DNA of 64,000 nt from Pempheris klunzingeri (taxonomy: Eukaryota; Chordata; Actinopteri; Acropomatiformes; Pempheridae), in NCBI RefSeq assembly GCF_042242105.1, contig NC_092029.1:18896885-18960884 (forward strand), written 5' to 3'. Both the position numbers and the translations under genes were made by a program. Positions 39,801-53,100 of this stretch are shown here, piece after piece; position 1 is the first letter of the stretch; each line of letters opens with the position of its first letter. The notes under the pieces are model-generated. The model did not search any database. It saw nothing but the letters and a program-made list of their open reading frames with translations, and was not told the DNA's origin.

Positions 39801-42800
39801 CACCGGGACGCACTGTGCCTTATCAGACTGCTCAAATGTGTGTGTGCAGACCTGTATGTTGTTGGCTATAGACCTGCTGATTGACCTACCTTCCTCCTCC
39901 CCTCTCCTTTAGTGACTCCTTGGAGCTGCAAGGCTGTGACAGTTATCTCAGGAATGTCCTTGCAAGCCCAGGAGACGACAGGACTTAATATTGCTCTTTC
40001 ATGGGCCAGCCAAGTTCCACACAGGGAGGCCTTGTTTCATTATAGGCCTCCCATGTGTGTGGCCATGACTACATTTGCAGCGTTTAGACCCCAAATAGAT
40101 ATTTCTGCCTTAGTGAAGACTGTGTGTTTTTAAGTTAAGTGTGGTGCCACACTTCAGAAGGGTCTTCCCTGGAGACTGGATGCCTTCTGACAAATATAAC
40201 GACATGTGTTTCTCATATGTTTGATGGTAAACTCAGATAGATTTGCCAAACAGTTGAGTGTTTTTGTGTTTATTATTTCTTCCTTTTTAAATGGCTATAT
40301 GGAAATGCATTTGAAAATCCAGATTGTTTGAATTGTGCCAGAATGGTGCATTAATGGTGGTTTTAACATAGAATGCATTTTGTAGCCCTCCCACCCTCAG
40401 TAGGCAACCACCATAAAATAAGTATCTATTTGTGGGATACACAGCAAATGCTGACTCAATTTGTTATCCTTAATCCTTCTGTGATGCAGTTTTGTCTTTA
40501 TTCTAGCTGTCTTTCTGCTCATCTCTTTCGGGCAGCGCTCTAACACTACATAGTAGTGTTGCTCAACCGATAGTGTGAGGACTGCTCTAGACTCAACTAG
40601 CATCTCCCTGAATACTCGACAGCCACTGTGAGAAATCTGGTCAAGCACAGCTTGCAGAATTTGTCATGAGCGGAAAGGAGGGCAGGAAACGGCTAAATGC
40701 AGACACAAAGCTGCCTTAACTGATTTTCTCCAGCTGGGGGCAGCAGAAACAAGCAGTAAAGCTGACATATCATCTCTTTAAGGCAAACTTGTTAACAAAT
40801 AGTTGCTTGATTACTCATCCAGTGTTTCTGGCCACCTGTCAAACAGTCACTCTCCACCATAATCTAAAGCTCTTTAGCTCCTAAATGCTTCAATATGATC
40901 ACAAGCTAACTTGGCTAGTTGCTAACTGTGTCTGTTGTAGTGCTGTAGGGCGTTGGGCAGGGAGCAAACAGTGAGGTTTCTTTTGCTGCTAGGTGTGGCT
41001 GCATACTACACTAATATCCCAAACTGTGAGGTTAGGATGCCTTTCCACACACAAGTTGATTGATTACAGCTGCTTTAAACACCACAGTGTGATTAGTGCT
41101 GGTTTACACTGTAAAGAATAGAATACATGAGCGGTTCTTCAAATTTGATGCACGATTGAGGATTAAGTCTCTTCTCTTGACATTTCCTCGCTGGAATGTG
41201 GTGATGTGTTTGCTGACTGATGCATGGGATACTGTTGTTGTCTGTGCTGGGATGAACCTAAAACCTAGTCACTGTATTTTAAGATGTTCTGGTAAGACTG
41301 CAGTGATTTATGCTCAGCCTGTGTCTGCGTGTGGCCCCGAAGGACACAATCCCCGCTTCATTCCCTGTGAGCCAAAGAGGATTATTCACCTTGATTTTTA
41401 AGCTTTGTTACAGTGAAAGCACCTTTGACTTTATGTCCTTGAAACTCTCCCTTCTCACACCGCCTGACTTTTCAGGTCAAAGGAAGTTTGCTGTACTTTT
41501 CTGAACTGCTACAGAGCACTTAGTTTTTGTCAAGTAAATGAAGTAACAAAAATTTGAATACAAATAAATATCAGATTGGACTCTGTATGGGTGGATACTT
41601 ACTATTGACACGACTTTGATTGAGATCAGGAGGGCCAAACATGATTAGGACATCCCTCCTTTTAACTGAGCTCTGCATACAGTTCATCTAGCTTAGGGGC
41701 CAGTAACCGGTAAATACAGCCGGTCTCCTCTGTTTGCTTTATTTAGTTAATTACACAATGATGACTAAAGCTAGTAAATATTTCAAAAGTAAGCACAAAA
41801 TAGACATGACTACACAAAACAGGCATTATAATACATTTGTATTAGAGAAATGTGTGTTTGTTTTTTTTTTCTTCTCATCCAAGAACCAGAACTAAAACTA
41901 GCTTGTGATGACAAGGTTGGCCACCACTGGCCTCCAGGTTAGAGAAGCAGTCTTGTACCTGAAAGGTCGGATGTTCCAAGACTTTGGGTGGGAAGATGCT
42001 GGTGGGGAAAAATAAAGTAGTCAAGCTTTAACAGCTACTACCAGGGCAGCTTATAGGCGTGGATGTGTGTCACAGTATGAAAGTGAAGTTGAGAGTTTTG
42101 CCAAATCAGGGCTAAGCTGACTTTCAGTTTTCATCATATACCTGGACCAAAACACTAGATGAATGCAATTCTAGTGCTGATAATGTTGTGATGAATACTA
42201 GTCTACATGCTCACGTTTATTTTAAAACCAATTGCTGACAGATACTTCCGTTTCTTCCCTCTGTTGCCCACAGGAATCAGCCAAAGGTGAGCGCCGAATG
42301 AAACCATATCATATCAAGATCACACAATGCTCTTTTAAAACCATTTTGATGTCGAATGCTGTGTCTGCCTAGTATCAATGCGTTAGTTGTTTTTGAATAT
42401 CAACCCACCCTCTCGTACCTTGCGTGTTCTCCTCAGGTTTTTGCCTATGACTACTGCTTCTGGTCAATGGACGAATCTCAAAAAGACAAGTTTGAAGGTT
42501 GGTGCACGTTGTGTTTTGTACTCGACTTAATTCGGTGCCTTCTGTTTTTAGCTTGCAAGTAATTTCACTGTTTCACACATGTCTTAAACTTACCTCCTGT
42601 TTCCTGATATTCTCAACTATTTATGGAGTCTAAGAAAGGGAGTCGGGTGGATGGGCTGAAGAATTACACACTGTTTACCTCTAGATTGGTTCTTTGGATC
42701 TGTATAATGAAACGGGGTAGAACAAAACCGTTGCCAGGGGGCTTCTTAACAATGTGAGGGGTATTAATAGCTCAGCAGCCTGAGTCAGATGTATTGAAAA

Positions 42801-45800
42801 TGAACAAAGTGCCCACCATGTCTACTCTGGGCTGTGAGTCTTGTGTAGAAAAAGAGAGAAAAAAGTCATGTTTCCCTTAAATATTCTTCTCTGTAGCTTC
42901 CTCCCCACTGTGCTTTGCTTGTAAAGTTATCTTGAAAGCACAGTTTGTGTTGCAGTTTGTGCTTTGAGATGTTAAAGTGTGTTTTTGACTGTGTGTGCAG
43001 GCCAGGATGTAGTGTTCCAGTGCCTTGGGGAGAGTTTGCTGGACAATGCCTTCATGGGTTACAATGCCTGCATCTTTGCTTATGGACAAACAGGTAACAT
43101 TAAAACCTGCAAACATCAGAATTATGGGCCCAAGGTAATGTGAAATAGTACCACCGTGCTATTGTCATAAGCACAGGATATTAAGTTCATTGAAGGTGCT
43201 GTCACACTTCTCTGTAATTTCTGATTACAGTTCTTCTAAGCCCTTTTATATTGTAAGCTGTAGAACTCATTTAAATGTTTTCACGATAAGACTGAACATT
43301 CTCAGTAATGAAACTGTACTTGGTGACCAGTTGTTAGACACACCTAGCTAAACCTAATGGATTTTAATACAACAGACCTGCAATATAAATGACACGAAAA
43401 CATGCCTAGCCGGTAGTTCCTACCTTTTAAAGAACATTCTAATATTATACCATAACCTCTGATAGAAAAGCTGGCATATAATAACAACAGTTCACATTGT
43501 AAATTCAGTATGATGTCCATTTCGACAGCACCAATCAGGACACACACTGCAGTCATGTTGTGCTCACCACCCTCTGCTCTGGGGAAAAATCTATTTTCAT
43601 ACCCTACTTCCAGTTTTTTTCTTCTTTGCTGTACTCAATCGTGATCAATGTCAACTAAACGCAGCACTTTCTGGTGTTTTATCACATTAAACCAGACTTT
43701 TGGAGGAAGTGTTGAGTTTTGTTGGCTTAACAACGTTAAGAGGAGAAAGCTAAGTGGAACACCTAACATTTACTGTTGTGCTGATGGAATCATGGCAAAA
43801 GGTAAATGGAGATGTTTTGAGAACAGAGAAAATTTGAAATTTGAGCCAAATAAAAGCTCTCTCTGCCATTGAGGTAAATCATTTGATTATTATTACATCG
43901 AGTTCTTGTTAAAACCGTTTTAGAAACATGATTTTACGACATTATATTGAAACGTTTTCTGGGTGTTTTTGTTCACTTTATTTACACATTCATAAACGAA
44001 GATGTCTGTCTTTGACAACACCTGTATCTACAGTATATATCCAGAAAGTTGTGTATTTTGATATCGTTTCTGACTTCACTGTGCTCCGTTACAAACCAGC
44101 CTTTCACTTCACAAATACAACAAGCTGTTTAATTTGCTTTTTATTTGAGGGTATCTCGTATCTCACTAACTCATCTGAATCTCTTATTCTGGAGTGTTAA
44201 TTTATCCGTATTGAATTTGTCTGAAAGCTTTAGGTGTCGTGGTACATCTGTTTATTTATAGTCTTGCCTTCAGCTTTTTTTCTGAATCATTAGCAGTACT
44301 CTTCAGATCTGTGTTAATTCACTCTATGATTTAGCCTTTTTATTGTTCACTCGCTTCCACATTCAAATCACTGAAATCTCGACAGAGAAGCATCTACATA
44401 AAGAGACAATTCCTTTGTCATTTTTTAATGCGTGTCATACTTGATTGTTCTTTATGTTACGTGGGACTTATGTGAGCAGCTAATGAAGCTTTATTCATTG
44501 TACTGCGTGTGTACTTACTGAATAACTCTATTTCTACTTCTGTCTTCTATCTTTCTATCTACTCCTTATTTCCCCTTCCTCCGATTCTTTTTCTGCTTGA
44601 CTTTTGGATATATAAACTATAGTTGTTTGTCTGCAGGCTCTGGGAAGTCGTATACCATGATGGGCACAGCAGAGCAGCCTGGTCTGATCCCTCGCCTCTG
44701 CAGCTCCCTGTTCAGCAGGACTGTCCAGGAGGCCCGGGAGGGAGAGAACTTCACTGTGGAGGTCTCCTACATGGAGATTTACAACGAAAAGGTCCGAGAC
44801 CTGCTCGACCCCAAAGGGTGAGGAACTGTTTGCTTTGGTTGACTTTGGCTATGCTTTGTAGCTACTTTTGCTGTCATACAGCCCTCATATTTCAGTCTGG
44901 TACAGTGCAACAACTCTAGTTCTTGATTTTAAGACTGGATATTGTTTTGTATATTTTGAGAATGGAGAAACACAGCTGTCCAATGGAATCTCTCCTTTTT
45001 GCATTTGGGTTAGACACAATAGGGCTGAAAGATGCATGCTTAATAATCTCTCTTCCTTGTGTAGAAATCGACAAGCGCTGAGAGTGAGAGAGCACAAGGT
45101 TTTGGGGCCTTATGTTGACGGCCTGTCTCGCCTGGCCGTGGCCAACTACAAGGTGCTTGTGAACTGCTTTATGAACCGTGTCTAATTTCTGCTCCGTTGT
45201 TGCCCAGGGAAACAAAGAATTTCATAAAGTATGGGTAGAGACCAGACTTGTTTGTTTGTGGCGTTTCTACATCTACAGGACGTCGAGTCTCTGATGTCAG
45301 AGGGAAATAAATCTCGCACGGTGGCGGCCACAAATATGAATGAGGAGAGCAGCAGATCCCATGCCGTGTTCAACATCATCCTCACACACACTCTCATGGA
45401 CCTCCAGTCTGGGGTAAAACGCACTCTCACACACACACACACTCACTCAGCATCAACTATTGACAGCTAGCAGGATCCTAATCCTTTTTATTTTAGCTGT
45501 CTGTTGACACCCTCTATTTCAACATACCTGTATGATACTGTATGATGCTCTTGATTATTTTTTACCGATCAGCTGATTTAAATGGCAAAAGGTGGTGATA
45601 AATGCCCCTCACCTGTTTCCAGAGCCCAGTGGACAAGGCCAGTTGCTTTTTTGGCCAAACTACAATCCAGACCCCAAAAACATTACATTTACTCTGACAT
45701 AAAATTGAAAAAAGCAGCAAACTCTCACAAATGTGACCCTAAAAACAAATAACGTTATGCGATGTGTGATTTTTTTTTTTGCCTGATACATGGACAAAAT

Positions 45801-47102
45801 AATTGATGATTTTCTGATGAGGCAGTTTAATGTCTTGTATATTTCTATGTAATGTTGGGTCTCCGCTGCAGACGAGGGGAGAGAAAGTGAGCAAGCTGAG
45901 TCTGGTGGATCTGGCTGGCAGCGAGCGGGCAGCAAAGACTGGAGCAGCAGGGGAACGGCTGAAAGAAGGCAGCAACATCAATAAGTGAGTCAACAGAAAA
46001 TAAATATATTGCACAACACTTAATACCTTTTTACCCTCTGTGATCCAGTTTTTACTTCCAGGAACTAAATCAAGTTACCAAGCAGTGTTCCTTAAAGGGG
46101 ATTGCTGGCTTGGATTGTGTTTTGTTTTCTGTCTCCACTCACTTTTGTTTCCTGCTCGTCTCAGTGGCTTGAGAGGAGGCTATTTCCCTATCATACTACT
46201 TTTACAACATAAAGAGTACTTCACATATTTATCAGGGTTTCAGGCCAAGATTGCCTTGTGGATTTGTGTTCTTTTTTTTGTTCTTCTCTGTTGCATTGTT
46301 TGCTATAAAAATGTCCCCTCTGTTTACGTGATTCTCCCAACCCTACCCTCTCTGTGTCCCTCACTCCAGGTCTCTCAGCACTCTGGGTTTAGTTATCTCA
46401 GCTTTGGCTGACCAGGGAGCTGGGAAGAACAAGAACAAGTTTGTTCCCTACAGAGACTCCGTGCTCACCTGGCTGCTCAAGGTACGGAGAAGAAAATATC
46501 GAACCCTGGCAAACACTTGCGCGCCCACTCTATTACAACAACACAATATGCAAGTTTTAAGGCTTTGCTGATAATTTTCATTAGGTATGCTCAGTTGAAA
46601 AAAGGCTCCTTATGCCAGCTTTGAGTCTTTAATTTCTGGTTTTTAAATTAGTCTTTAATTTGGCTCCTTATAGCATTGTGCAGCTGTCTAAATCTGCTGA
46701 AACTCTGTTCTCCCTTAAGCACAGCATGCTTTTCCACATTTAGAAGTAGCTTTATTCGTCCTCTTTAGTCCTTATTTATTTACTCATTACTTATTCATCC
46801 TTATTTGTCCTCTATACCAAAGTAGGAGATTTTCCTTATTTTGCACAGTGCAGTCTGACATGACTGAGTGTCTGTGTTTTTACCTGCAGGACAGCCTAGG
46901 AGGGAACAGCCGCACGGCCATGGTCGCCACCATCAGCCCATCTGCAGACAACTATGACGAAACGCTGTCCACCCTGCGTTACGCTGACAGGGCCAAGAGC
47001 ATTGTCAACCACGCTGTGGTCAACGAAGACCCCAACGCAAGGATCATCCGGGAGCTCCGAGAGGAAGTGGAGAAACTGAGGGAGCAGCTCACAGAGGCTG
47101 AG
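36826..47102 (+). CDS. kif13b: kif13b exons 1-11: kinesin motor domain
   Basis: Residues 1-391. [13 protein letters not shown] opens the motor at about residue 11. The P-loop is GQTGSGKS at 108-115, split between exons 5 and 6. [20 protein letters not shown] follows; switch [11 protein letters not shown] is at 219-228, switch II DLAGSER at 258-264, and [10 protein letters not shown] at 347-356, then the neck coil [10 protein letters not shown]. Every ATPase motif is intact. The N-terminus has about six more residues than human KIF13B before the motor. Exon 3 is only 13 bases. Confidence 0.95.
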
Positions 47103-50100
47103 GTTCAGATTATTTTAGCCTGGTTTAGCCTGTACAAGTACTAGATATTGTGAATAACACAGTAACGTGTCAAGTCTGGAGTGTAATGCAGCTTCTGTCA
47201 CTGTCAGTCTATGAAGGCCCCCGAGCTGAAGGAGCGGCTGGAAGAGTCTGAGAAACTGATCCAAGAAATGACAGTCACCTGGGAGGATAAACTCAGGAAG
47301 ACTGAGGCTATTGCACAGGTAACACACATACACATGCATGCACCTACACACACAGACACACATATATGCACTCTCTACACCCAGTAGAGATCAAGTTAAG
47401 AAGTTTGTCTTATTCTTGTTTTGCCAACCCATAAAAAGTGGAACAGACTCATTTAATCAAACTGAGATTATTAACCAGTGCAAATTAATTTTTTTCTGTT
47501 CATTCAGTGTGATTTAATTTAAATAAGTTTAGCTCAAGTCATTCTCCTACTTTTATTCAGAATGTAGATTATTGTCACAGTATTCTCTTTTTACCCTTGT
47601 ATTTCTTTCACCGAGCAGCTAAAGAATAGAATAATCAACTAATACATGTATGCATTAAATATGCAATATGTTTCCTGTAGGAGCGTCAGAGGCAGCTGGA
47701 AAGTCTGGGCATATCCCTGCAGTCCTCTGGAATTCGAGTGGTGGATGACAAGTGTTTCCTGGTCAACCTCAACGCTGATCCTGCCCTCAACGAGCTGCTG
47801 GTCTACTACCTGAAGGTGCTGGGCACACACTCATCCAGTCCAGTCTGGTGCTGCTTACTGCTTGCATATACACATGTTCTACAAAAGTGCATTTTGTGAC
47901 CATTGTTCCGTTCCACGTCCAGGAGCACACGCGTGTGGGCTCAGCCAAGTCTCAGGACATCCAGCTGTGCGGTATGGCCATTCAAGCTGAGCACTGCATC
48001 ATTGACGTCACTGAGAACAACGGCGTAGTGCTCAGTCCTCACCGCAATGCCCGGTATGCACTCATACTAAATCAGGCCATGTTTGATTGACTGATTGCTG
48101 CAACTTCACAAAAGACCTCTCTGTTCCCCACTGATTCTGCCTTCTCGTATTTCTTAACAGATATTAAAAACTTTTGGAAAAGTTTGGAAGTATAAAAACA
48201 GGACACGTTATAGGAATATCTAGGGAAAAGCATACAACCAAACCAGCACCCTAAAAATCTGTAAAGATATACATTATACACTACTCACTAAAAGTTAGGG
48301 ATATTCGGCTTTCAGGTGAAATTTCAGGATGAACCTAAAATGCATTCTAACCTTTCCAGGTGAACTTAATGTGACCTTCTCTAAACCTTTGAATGCACAT
48401 GTCCAACTGTTCAGTGTCTCAGTACTTTTTGCACAAGTTGCTGTTCTCTAACAAGAAGCTTAACAGCAACATTCACAACAGGTTTGATCCTTGAATCCAC
48501 CAATACATTTCCTGCTTCAGTTAGAATTGGTATTTAAACAGTCCTCCTCATCCTGCTGTTCACATTCTGACATCATGAGACCAAGACAACACCTAACAAT
48601 TGATCAGCAGCACCTCGACACTGGAGGCTTCAAACAGGAAGTCCCTAGACGGAAGTGGCCACTGAGCTTAGAGTGTCATCATTAGGTTGCAACAGAGATA
48701 CAGAGTGACTGGAAGAGTCACAGAAAGGAGAGGAGTGGACGTCCTTTGGCCACATCCCAATTTATTGAGACACTGAACATGTTTGTTGTGGTATACCTAC
48801 CACTGTTGTTAGATTTTCTTTCAATAAATTGTTTATAATGAATAAAATTACCATTGCATGCTTCTACTTAAATGCCCTACTTTCATGATATAATATCACT
48901 GTAGCATTCACTTTTTACATTTTCCATAAATTTCACCTGAAAGTAGAATATCCCTAACTTTTTGTGAGTAGTGTATATTATGTTTAGTAGTAGAATTTGC
49001 AATTATATATCTGAAACTTGACACTCTCAAAGGACCTGTTTTTCTGCTGTATTGGTTTATATTTCCAGTATGTAGAGTGACTACTGTACCATCTTCTCAT
49101 CTCAGATGCTGTCTGATGTTGTATAAATCTTTTTGCCAACTATAGAACATGTGTGAACGGTGCCGCAGTCACCAGTCCAGTCCAGCTTCATCACGGTGAC
49201 CGAATCCTGTGGGGAAACAACCACTTCTTTAGGTGTGTTTCACATACAGAGTGTTGTAACTTTGGTGGCATTTAATTACATATGACGATGAGCTCTTCAT
49301 TGGGCCACATAACACTTCCTCTTTCTTTCACCCACATTCACACACAACTACCTCCTGCTCACGCAACACATACAGGATCAACCTGCCGAGACATATGGTC
49401 CACGCAGGAGGTGAGGACGAGGAGGGCTGTGCTGCTATGAAGGCATGTTTGAGCACCGACCGGCTGGAGGTGGACTGTGACGCGTCCAGCGACGTGTCAA
49501 GCGAGCTGAGCTTCGGCTACGAGTTTGCCCAGGCTGAAGTCATGATGAAAGGCATGGGCTGCAACGGTGAGTCAGACTGAAATGTCAAACAGTAATGATC
49601 ACGGTGCGCTCCATCAATATTCAAGTTGGGTTTTTTGTGTCCATCCATTGTCTATACCGCTTATCCTTAAGGGTCGTCGGGGTACACCCTGGACTGGTCG
49701 CCAGCCAATCACAGGACCGACACATAGACAGACAACCATTCACACTCACACCTACAGGCATTTTAGAGTCACCAATTATCCTAACCTGCATGTCAATGGA
49801 TTTTTAAAATGATAAAGTGGAATATACACTGATGTGTTTTAGCTAAGGAGCTTTCTCAGACCATGTTTTTGGATTGGAAACTGTGGTAATCATAGCGACA
49901 GAGCATTATTCAGCTTTTTTACACGGTTAACTGTGCGGTAGTTATAATGTGATAAGATCATAAAAGCCATGAAAATGCGCACCCATAGAGACATGTTGTA
50001 CTACTTTGGACATTATAAAGACAATTTAAGTTTAAACTAGTCCGTTGTGCCATTTTACACTCTCCCAACTACCAGATAGGATAAATACTGTAAATGTTTT

Positions 50101-53100
50101 AATTTGCATTCAGTTTGCATGATCTAAGAATACCTGACATGTGAGTTGCCACCTCATGTTTTTCTGACCTCCCCACCCACCTACATCATGTCAATCTGTC
50201 ACTAAAAATGGTTTTGGACAGCAAAAGAACTCAAATAATTTGTGAAAAAGCAGAACAGCTATTTTAAGAATAACTTCTGCCAACAAATTCTAGGAAACCA
50301 AAACTTACAATGCGTTCCCTACCCGGTCAATGCCACGCCGCCACAAGCTTGTTGTTTTCTTCTGTGCTTTAATTTTGAACTAGACTAAGAGTCTTCAGCC
50401 ATGCTAGCAGCTCTGTGAGCCTGTACGCAGCTGTAGTTTAAGCTAAATGCTAACAGCATGCTACCATGTTCAGCACAATAATGCTAAAACTCATTGCTCA
50501 CTCCTCTCTTCCCTGGTCTTCCTCTCTCTATCCGTCCTCCGACGGCTCCTCCTCAGACCCCTTGCAGTCGGTGTTACAGACCCTGGAGAGGCAGCACGAG
50601 GAGGAGAAGCGCTGCGCCCTGGAGCGGCAGAGGCAGATGTATGAACAGGAGCTGCAGCAGCTTCGCCGGCGGCTTACTCCTGAGAAACCCTCCCATTTCT
50701 TGGATCCAACAGGCCTCCTGTCCAGTGCCACTGCTGCTGTAACATCACCCAGCTCCCACAAACGCATGCGGCGCTGGAGCGAGGATAGGTGAGATACAAC
50801 ACTGTGACATTTTTACTCTTTACTTACTACTTTACTATGAAGGAGAAATGGACTTCACAGATGCTTTTGTAAAACTTTAGATGTGTGTGTTTGTCCGGTT
50901 CAGAGAAGCAATGATGACCCGCAGCCTGCGACGCCTCAAGGAGCAGATAGTCCGGGCCAACCTGCTAGCACAGGAGGCTGGCTTCATAGCTGAGGAGCTT
51001 AACAAGAGGACAGAGTACCTGGTCACTCTGCAGATACCTGCTGCCAACCTGGATGCCAACAGGAAGGTAGGGTGTGTGTGTGTGTATACGTGTGAGAGAA
51101 AAGCAGCTACTTACAGAAACCTGAACTTCATCAACAAAACAGGAACCAGTGCTCAAATTACAAACCTTTTTGCAGCCACTGCTGTACCTCTAAACAGGTT
51201 CCTAGGTAGGATGCAATGCTGAGTATGGTTTCGATATATATGTGTACATTATACACTGTTGGAGTTCTGTTTGGATTTTCAGGTCATCATGCATTAAAGG
51301 CACTTTTCTCTCTTCCTTTCGTTACAGCGTGATGCAGTGCTGAGCGAGCCGGCCATCCAGGTTCGTCGCAAAGGCAAAGGGAAGCAGATCTGGGCTCTGG
51401 AAAAGATGGAGAATAGACTCGTGGACATGAGGGAGCTTTACCAGGAGTGGAAGGACTTTGATGAAGACAACCCTGTGCGTGAATAGAGCTAAGAGCCTGT
51501 TTTGTACACAGGCAGATATCCGATTAATTACTTTATAATCTGTAAAACATCTACATTTGTTCAGCTGTCAGTTGACATCTGGCAGGAGTCTGGCAGGAAG
51601 ATCCTGAAGCCAAACAAGTCATTTGTTCATCAGTCTCACCCCATTGTTGTTCTCTTTCTCTTTAACCCAGGTGATGCGGTCCTATTTCAAACGTGCCGAC
51701 CCATTCTTTGACGAACAGGAGAACCACAGTCTGATCGGTGTGGCCAACGTATTCTTGGCCTGCCTGTTCTATGACGTCAAGCTGCAATATGCAGTGCCCA
51801 TCATCAACCAGAAGGGAGAGGTAAGAGCCCACTGGGACCAATGGATGAACTTGGATTGAACTCAGCTGATACACTCGTGGAGAATTGAGATGAAAATGTT
51901 ATAAGCTCTGTAATTTGTAGCATGCTATGTTGTTTGAAAGTAAAAGTGATGGTATATGGTATTATTTAAAAAGATTAGATTTTCAATCGATCTTTATTTA
52001 TATAACGCCAGTTCAAAACAAATCAAGATTCTCCATAAAGAGCAGGTCTAAACCAAACTCTTTAATTAAGAAAGAGACTCAACGATGAAAGAATTCTAAA
52101 TTAAGGATTCAAGGATACATGAGCAGCATCAGGCAGTGGCAAGGAAAAACTCCCCTTTACTGGGAGGAAACCTCTAACCATGCTCAGAGGTGGTCCACCC
52201 CCCCGAAGCCAAACTGGAAGAAGACTCACAGGAGAGGAGCCTGGCACTTAAAAGCTCTACCTCCCACACTACTTCTGAGGACTTTAGGAACCACCAGTAG
52301 GCCTGCTATCTGGGAGCGGAGTGCTCTAGTGGAGTAGTACGGTCCAATCAACTGATCGGATTCATCTGGCTTTATTGATTGGGTGTTAATTGGGTATCAT
52401 CTGCGTAACAGTGGAAATGAATGGAATGTTTCCTGATAATATTAATATCTAATAATATTAGAGGAATATATAGGCTTATATAAGGTAAATAAAACTGGTC
52501 CCAAGCACTGAACCATGTCTTACTTAAGTGGGAACGTACAAACTGAAATCAATCTGAGAAATAGGACTGAATTAAGTGTTCCAGTCTCTGTAATAGGATG
52601 TGATAGTCAATCGTATGAAAAGCAGATCTAACAGGACAAGTACAGAGAAAAGTCCTCTGTCTGATGCCATAAGGAGGTCATTTGTAACCTTCACCAGTGT
52701 TCACAGTCTCTGTGGTGGTTCGCTGACTGAAAATCCTCAAATAGACTATTGGAATTTAGAAAATCACACAGCTGATTGGCTGCTGCTTTCTCCAGGATCT
52801 TAGAGATGAAGGGAAGGTTGGATATAGGTCTATAGTTGGCTAATACATTTTGTCTGATTCATCACATTAACAAATCAGGTCAGTAGCAATCACTAATTTA
52901 GTGACATGATCGAGGAACCTTAGTTTGTAATCACATATTTTGTAATTACTTTGATTATGAGGCCTGCACTGTGGCAATGACATCGGTATGGTCTCATGGA
53001 TAATAATAATAAGATGAAGTGAAGAAATTAACGAGAAACGCACAACTTCACCAGGAAATTTCTTTCAGGTGGCAGGCCGGCTGCATGTGGAGGTGTGGCG

